From positions 1-64,000 of the forward strand of contig NZ_BGOW01000005.1 of the NCBI RefSeq assembly GCF_003851125.1: 64,000 nt of DNA, given 5' to 3'. Numbering within the stretch: the first letter of the stretch is position 1; each line of letters opens with the position of its first letter. The translations under genes and the position numbers were made by a program. This stretch comes from Sulfuriferula multivorans (GTDB taxonomy: Bacteria > Pseudomonadota > Gammaproteobacteria > Burkholderiales > Sulfuriferulaceae). This document shows positions 60,261 to 64,000 of this stretch, piece by piece. Below the pieces are notes generated by a model. That model searched no databases and was not told where the DNA came from. It saw nothing but the letters and a program-made list of their open reading frames with translations.

Positions 60261-61454
60261 TTAGAATTCACCGCGCACACTAATCTGAGCGCTGTTATAA
60301 CGATATCCCAGCGAAGCTCCCCGGTTGGATGTTCGCTCGCCGGTCTGGAGAGTGGTGCTTACTATCACATTGCGCGTCGCCAAATATTTGATGCTTGCCT
60401 GCAGATTGGTCACGCTGTCTTGCCGAACCGGAGTTGTGCTGGGCACAAAACCTGGGTCGCCATCGAATTCAAGTTTATCCAGGCTGGCGCGCAGACTCAG
60501 TGTAGTTTTGGCTGATCCAAACCAGGTAGCGCCAATCGCCATGCCGTTGTTCAAGGTGTAGCTGGTGTTACTGTCGTCATAGGCGCCGATGTCACGGTAT
60601 ATCGCCAAGTTAAGCGCGGTCTTGCCGGTAGGAAACCAATCGGTGGACAGGCGTCCGGTAAAGCCGGAAAAATTGCGTCGCGGCACGTCGCTGTATGTGC
60701 GCTGGGTGTAGCCCAGTTTTGCCTGAAGCCGGGTTTTGCCAGTGGGCTGCAAGGTGACGCCGAGGCTTGGCGCCATCTGTTCATAGCTATTGTCTACCGG
60801 GGTCGTGCCAACGATCTGGCGATTCGGGTAATCCCCCTTACTGACATTGTTGCTCATCTCGAACAGAGTACCCATGCGGGTCTGGTATTGCAGCCCCAGC
60901 CCAAGGCTATCTTCGGTGAAATCGAGGACATTCTGGGTAGGTGTGGTATTAAACGTATGAGCAGCCACAGCATTGACCTGCCAGTGGCTGTCGAGCTTGA
61001 CCGTACCGTTGAAAAACCGGCGGCGCTGGGTGCGGACGTTATTCACCTGCTGATTCAGGCCGTACAATGATCCCTGCGAGCGTACCTCGCTGACGCCGAC
61101 GTCGCCATGCGCATTGTTCCCCACCAGCCAGCTCCACTGAAGGAGCAGATCACGACCGTCGTAGTTCAATTGTTTATAGGTATCGAAACGCGTCTGGCTG
61201 AGCTCGGCGCGCGCGCGGATTACCTGGCGGCTGAGCGGCAAATCGACGTTCATGCCCGCAGTGAGCGTGTGATATTGCTCGACCGTGCTGCCGTTGCCAG
61301 GGATAATAACGTCGTTTGCTACGCGAAACAGATTGCTGTCATGAACATAGTTGACGCTCGCATAGGGCTTGAATGTGTCGCCATCATCGGCATGCGCCGT
61401 CAATGACAGCATGCACAGGCCCAGTGCCGGATAGTAGCCGCGAGTATGTTTCAC
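60261..61454 (-). CDS. epsL: EpsL, beta-barrel-like outer-membrane protein of the EPS operon
   Basis: 397 residues from the GTG at 61454, which overlaps the upstream stop (GTGA); the frame stays open upstream within the CPBP protease gene, but that part is not protein-like. The signal peptide is KHTRGYYPALGLCMLSLTAH ending at ADA-like residues. After it come alternating aromatic and polar beta-strands (YASVNYVHDSNLFRVAND, LSLRASLDKLEFDGDPG) and a C-terminal strand ending in ISVRGEF, whose terminal Phe is typical of outer-membrane barrels. EpsL proteins occur with exosortase B loci; a role in export or anchoring at the outer membrane is inferred. Confidence 0.92.
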   Translation of the reverse strand: MKHTRGYYPALGLCMLSLTAHADDGDTFKPYASVNYVHDSNLFRVANDVIIPGNGSTVEQYHTLTAGMNVDLPLSRQVIRARAELSQTRFDTYKQLNYDGRDLLLQWSWLVGNNAHGDVGVSEVRSQGSLYGLNQQVNNVRTQRRRFFNGTVKLDSHWQVNAVAAHTFNTTPTQNVLDFTEDSLGLGLQYQTRMGTLFEMSNNVSKGDYPNRQIVGTTPVDNSYEQMAPSLGVTLQPTGKTRLQAKLGYTQRTYSDVPRRNFSGFTGRLSTDWFPTGKTALNLAIYRDIGAYDDSNTSYTLNNGMAIGATWFGSAKTTLSLRASLDKLEFDGDPGFVPSTTPVRQDSVTNLQASIKYLATRNVIVSTTLQTGERTSNRGASLGYRYNSAQISVRGEF

Positions 61455-62137
61455 CAGAATTCCCAATGCCCGGTGTTCACAACCCAGAAACCCAACACGC
61501 CATTGGTCACGGCATGGGCGATGATGGGCACCCATAGCCGGGCGGTGTATATGTACAGCGCACCGTAAACCAGACCCGCGATCAGGCCGGCAAGCAACAG
61601 CGTGTGTTCCGAGGCAAACAATGCAGCGCTGAGTACCAATGCGCCGATCCCTGCGGCACCCGGCTGCACGGCAAGGAAATTCTTGTCCTTGATCCAGCGC
61701 ATGATGAATGAACGCCAAAACAGCTCTTCGATGACAGGCACGATCAGGGCTGCTCCGGCGATACGCATGATGACTAGCGGCATATCCAACCGCCCCGACG
61801 CATCGATCGGTTTGAATCCGCTGGACGCCCCCAAACTCGCCCACGGCTGATCCAGGTTAATCCACAGCCAGAACACAATCACGCCGCAGCCCAAGGCCAA
61901 TGCCCAGTCGCGCAAGCTCAACCTGCCAATGCCATCCAGTTCACGGTAATGACGCCAGCAATAGGCCAGACCTGCCCCCGCCGCCAGGATACGTAACGGG
62001 TATAGCCAGCGCGTATCAAATGCGGCAATCCAGCCGTGGTCGGTGAGGAAGGCGACCCCGCTCTCCCCTGCCAGTACCAGCATGTACAGGGCGAACGGAA
62101 GAATGCGGCAGTATGCTGGCGAGTGGATAAAACGCAT
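61451..62137 (-). CDS. CPBP/CAAX-type intramembrane protease, exosortase-associated
   Basis: 228 residues with about seven transmembrane helices. The catalytic motifs of CPBP glutamic proteases are present: EELFWRSF (EExxxR), FASEHTLLLAGLIAGLVYG (His after a helix) and IIAHAVTNG (HxxxN). This matches the CAAX-protease-related family regularly found inside exosortase/EPS loci. It may process lipidated or PEP-CTERM proteins at the inner membrane. It overlaps epsL by 4 nt. Confidence 0.92.
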   Translation of the reverse strand: MRFIHSPAYCRILPFALYMLVLAGESGVAFLTDHGWIAAFDTRWLYPLRILAAGAGLAYCWRHYRELDGIGRLSLRDWALALGCGVIVFWLWINLDQPWASLGASSGFKPIDASGRLDMPLVIMRIAGAALIVPVIEELFWRSFIMRWIKDKNFLAVQPGAAGIGALVLSAALFASEHTLLLAGLIAGLVYGALYIYTARLWVPIIAHAVTNGVLGFWVVNTGHWEFW

Positions 62138-62164
62138 GTCGAGTTTGAAGCGCCTATGCCTGAC

Positions 62165-63145
62165 TTACTTCAGCCCGGACAATCCCTTTTCCATGGCATC
62201 CGAAGCAGCTGTGGCTGGTTTCGCAGGCGTATTTTTCACCGCTCCAGCAGCCGAAGCAGGCACGGCCGCGGGAGCAGCTACCGGTTTGGCTACAGGTGTT
62301 TTGGCGGCATAGACAAAGGCGCCGACATACTCGATTTTGGCTTTGTCATGCAGCCTCTTGAGCAGTGCTGTTGTCGCTTCGCGTCGTTTGCTGTTGGTCA
62401 GGTAAGCGGCAATGACCGGTTTGGCGGTCTCCATCGTCATGGGCTGCTGCTGGGATGCGACCAGTTGCACCACCAACACATTAGAGCCGTTCACTGTCAC
62501 CATTGCCTGGCCATCCTGCATCTTGCTCAGACGCGGCAACAGATTAAGCGGCACCTCCTCCGCTTTTTTAACTCCGTTATTGACTCTGAACGGAATTTTC
62601 TCTGCCTTGAGCCATTCCACAAACGCATCGATTTGTTTGGTCGACCCGATTTTTTGACGAATCTCGGCAACGCGTCCGCCGCTTCCATCTATCAGCAACT
62701 CCTGGAAGCGATACAGGCGGCGATTGGCAAACAGTTCCGGGTGCTGGGTATAGTAATCCTTGATTTCCTGATCCGTTGGTTTAGGTAATTTGGAAAGCTC
62801 CTGATCCAGGTAGGCTTGAGTCAAAATCTGGGCGTGGGCACTTTCGTATGCAGCCACGACTTGGGGATTACGATCCAGTTTATCTTTCTTGGCTTGCTCG
62901 ATCAGTAGCTGCTGATCCACCAGCCCGTGCAGCACCTCGGCAGCGGCTTGCTTGGCTTGCTCGGGTTTGAGACTCGGTGCGTGCGACAAAACCTGGTTGA
63001 TCTGATGCACGGTAATTTCATCGCCATTTACTTTTGCGGCCACCTGGGTATCTTTTTCCTTGTTACCAGACTGATTGCCGCAACCAGCCAATATTACGGG
63101 CACAAGGGACACAACAAGCAAACTGGAAAATTTAACGTAGGGCAT
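62165..63145 (-). CDS. epsD: EpsD-family peptidyl-prolyl cis-trans isomerase lipoprotein
   Basis: 326 residues from the ATG at 63145; the frame stays open to 63241, but only this start gives a proper lipoprotein signal (LLVVSLVPVILAGC, lipobox LAGC). A SurA-like N-terminal region (VNGDEITVHQINQVLSHAPS) and a parvulin-like middle domain with FRVNNGVKKAEEVPLNLLPR follow. The C-terminal tail is Ala- and Pro-rich. EpsD accompanies exosortase B EPS loci and probably folds outer-envelope proteins such as EpsL or EpsE. It is 27 nt upstream of the CPBP protease gene. Confidence 0.93.
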   Translation of the reverse strand: MPYVKFSSLLVVSLVPVILAGCGNQSGNKEKDTQVAAKVNGDEITVHQINQVLSHAPSLKPEQAKQAAAEVLHGLVDQQLLIEQAKKDKLDRNPQVVAAYESAHAQILTQAYLDQELSKLPKPTDQEIKDYYTQHPELFANRRLYRFQELLIDGSGGRVAEIRQKIGSTKQIDAFVEWLKAEKIPFRVNNGVKKAEEVPLNLLPRLSKMQDGQAMVTVNGSNVLVVQLVASQQQPMTMETAKPVIAAYLTNSKRREATTALLKRLHDKAKIEYVGAFVYAAKTPVAKPVAAPAAVPASAAGAVKNTPAKPATAASDAMEKGLSGLK

Positions 63146-63250
63146 GGTAAGTATGGATATTGCCAAGTGATCGGTAAGGGGTTTGATACTATCGTTGATG
63201 CGTGTATTTTTAATGACGTGACAATGACGCGCGCGCGACAATCCTGGAAA

Positions 63251-63916
63251 TTATTTTCGATTTTCTGCGGAAATCAATTTCTGTGCATCCAGCTTGTCGC
63301 GGTACTCCTCCAGCATGTTTTCGATCTCTACCCGCTTGATCCCCGTCACAGGTTCAAGACGCAGAATCACATCCGTCGCGCTGTGATCGCGGCACTGCCT
63401 GATCAAATCGCGGCCATACTGGTACAACTTAAGATTTTTGTCCTCGCAACCCGCCACCTGTTTTTCGCGCATGCCCAGGTTTGCTTCGGTCTGTTTCTTC
63501 TCGTCTTGCAAAACTGCCAATTGCCTCGCGCTGTCAGTCTGCCTAGTTGTCATCTCCAACAGGCGTTTCTCGGTTTCTGCCTTCTGCTCCTGCAACGCCT
63601 GATTTTCTTTATGCGCCGCTTTCAGTTCCTGCTCCATGCTGCGGCGTTTTCTGCCCTCGGCGGCGACGCGTGATTCGGCGCTTTGGACTTTCTTCGCCAA
63701 TGCATCTTTCTCGCTGGAGAGGGTGGATTTTTCCTGTTCGAAACCGGACACCTGCTGCTGCAACGCGGCTTTCTCCTGCTCGAGTTGCTGCATTTGTTGC
63801 TGAACACGCCGTAGCGCCGTGCGCTCTGAATTGCGTTTATCACCGGCCCAGGCGCTGTTGCCCAACAAGACTATCCCCACCAGCATCAAGGTCAGCAGGC
63901 TGAATGATCGCACCAT
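63251..63916 (-). CDS. Periplasmic coiled-coil protein of the EPS locus
   Basis: 221 residues from the ATG at 63916, which overlaps the preceding stop (TGATG). The signal peptide VRSFSLLTLMLVGIVLLGNS ends at AWA. The central 110 residues are an uninterrupted coiled coil of Gln, Glu, Lys and Ala (QQQMQQLEQEKAALQQQVSG and similar). The C-terminal 50 residues carry two cysteines (CEDKN, RQCRDH) that may form a disulphide. Position ahead of epsD suggests a periplasmic scaffold for the export complex. No named family was recognised with certainty. Confidence 0.8.
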   Translation of the reverse strand: MVRSFSLLTLMLVGIVLLGNSAWAGDKRNSERTALRRVQQQMQQLEQEKAALQQQVSGFEQEKSTLSSEKDALAKKVQSAESRVAAEGRKRRSMEQELKAAHKENQALQEQKAETEKRLLEMTTRQTDSARQLAVLQDEKKQTEANLGMREKQVAGCEDKNLKLYQYGRDLIRQCRDHSATDVILRLEPVTGIKRVEIENMLEEYRDKLDAQKLISAENRK

Positions 63917-64000
63917 CAAAATTCTCCGTTATCGTAAGCCCGGCTTTCCAGGATTTTCACGTGCGCGCGCGCCGGATCCGCACCGGCCGCCAGCAGGCGC
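63916..64000 (-). CDS. C-terminal end of an upstream gene (partial)
   Basis: The minus-strand frame enters at the window edge and ends in TGA at 63916, one base overlapping the next start codon. The visible residues are RLLAAGADPARAHVKILESR plus AYDNGEF. This is too little to identify. The overlap shows that it belongs to the same operon as the coiled-coil protein and epsD. Confidence 0.6.
   Translation of the reverse strand, partial: RLLAAGADPARAHVKILESRAYDNGEF

Noticed and set aside
1-64000. CRISPR array, rRNA and tRNA genes
   Set aside because: No regularly spaced direct repeats and no tRNA- or rRNA-like sequence were noticed on either strand; a covariance-model scan was not possible.

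Overview
The window looks like the chromosome of a Gram-negative betaproteobacterium, most likely of the Nitrosomonadales/Methylophilales/Gallionellales type. The evidence is two exosortase systems (XrtB-type with EpsD/E/F/G/I/L, and XrtH), several PEP-CTERM surface proteins, one IPTL-CTERM protein and a long exopolysaccharide (EPS) locus. No rRNA, tRNA or CRISPR array was recognised. The taxon is inferred from gene families, not from a marker gene.

Region A (1-15.8 kb, all minus strand) is a defence island. In transcription order it holds a 1772-aa DEAD/H helicase with a DUF1998-like zinc region and a C-terminal endonuclease-like domain, a 945-aa SNF2-family helicase, a 1653-aa Eco57I/PglX-like adenine methyltransferase, a 658-aa SMC/RecN-like coiled-coil ATPase and a protein kinase. 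The genes are 3-23 nt apart. The first three parts match the parts list of class 1 DISARM (and partly Druantia DruE), but the gene content and fusions differ. The kinase gene is cut at the start of the window by the end of an insertion sequence, probably of the IS256 family.

Region B (about 16-25 kb) is a mobile-element segment: two divergently oriented tyrosine recombinases of different subfamilies, an AlpA-like regulator whose ribosome binding site lies in a hairpin, a MobC-like accessory protein, a large relaxase with LPD7-like and KfrB-like C-terminal parts and a small gene nested inside it, and several tiny genes. It ends at 25,048 in a truncated DnaQ-type exonuclease, which I read as the scar of a deletion or element end. 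No type IV secretion genes are visible, so it would be mobilisable rather than self-transmissible.

Region C (25-35.5 kb) holds sorted surface proteins. There are five PEP-CTERM proteins, one of them a trypsin-like protease, and an IPTL-CTERM subtilase divergent from its presumed sorting enzyme XrtH and the XrtH-associated membrane protein. A cytosolic-looking phosphoesterase and two small hypothetical proteins are also present.

Region D (35.6-64 kb, all minus strand) is one EPS locus. From its upstream end it runs: periplasmic coiled-coil protein, EpsD foldase, CPBP protease, EpsL, EpsE export protein, EpsF/EpsG chain-length pair, exosortase B and EpsI, Gmd/Fcl for GDP-L-fucose, glycosyltransferases, a flippase, a Wzy-like polymerase, a secreted glycoside hydrolase, an acyltransferase, a WecG-type transferase fused to a Nudix domain, UDP-glucose dehydrogenase, and the priming glycosyl-1-phosphate transferase. 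Together these describe a Wzx/Wzy-dependent polymer containing fucose and probably glucuronic acid, made alongside PEP-CTERM proteins processed by exosortase B. Many junctions are 4-nt start/stop overlaps, and several small uncharacterised genes are stitched into the operon in this way.
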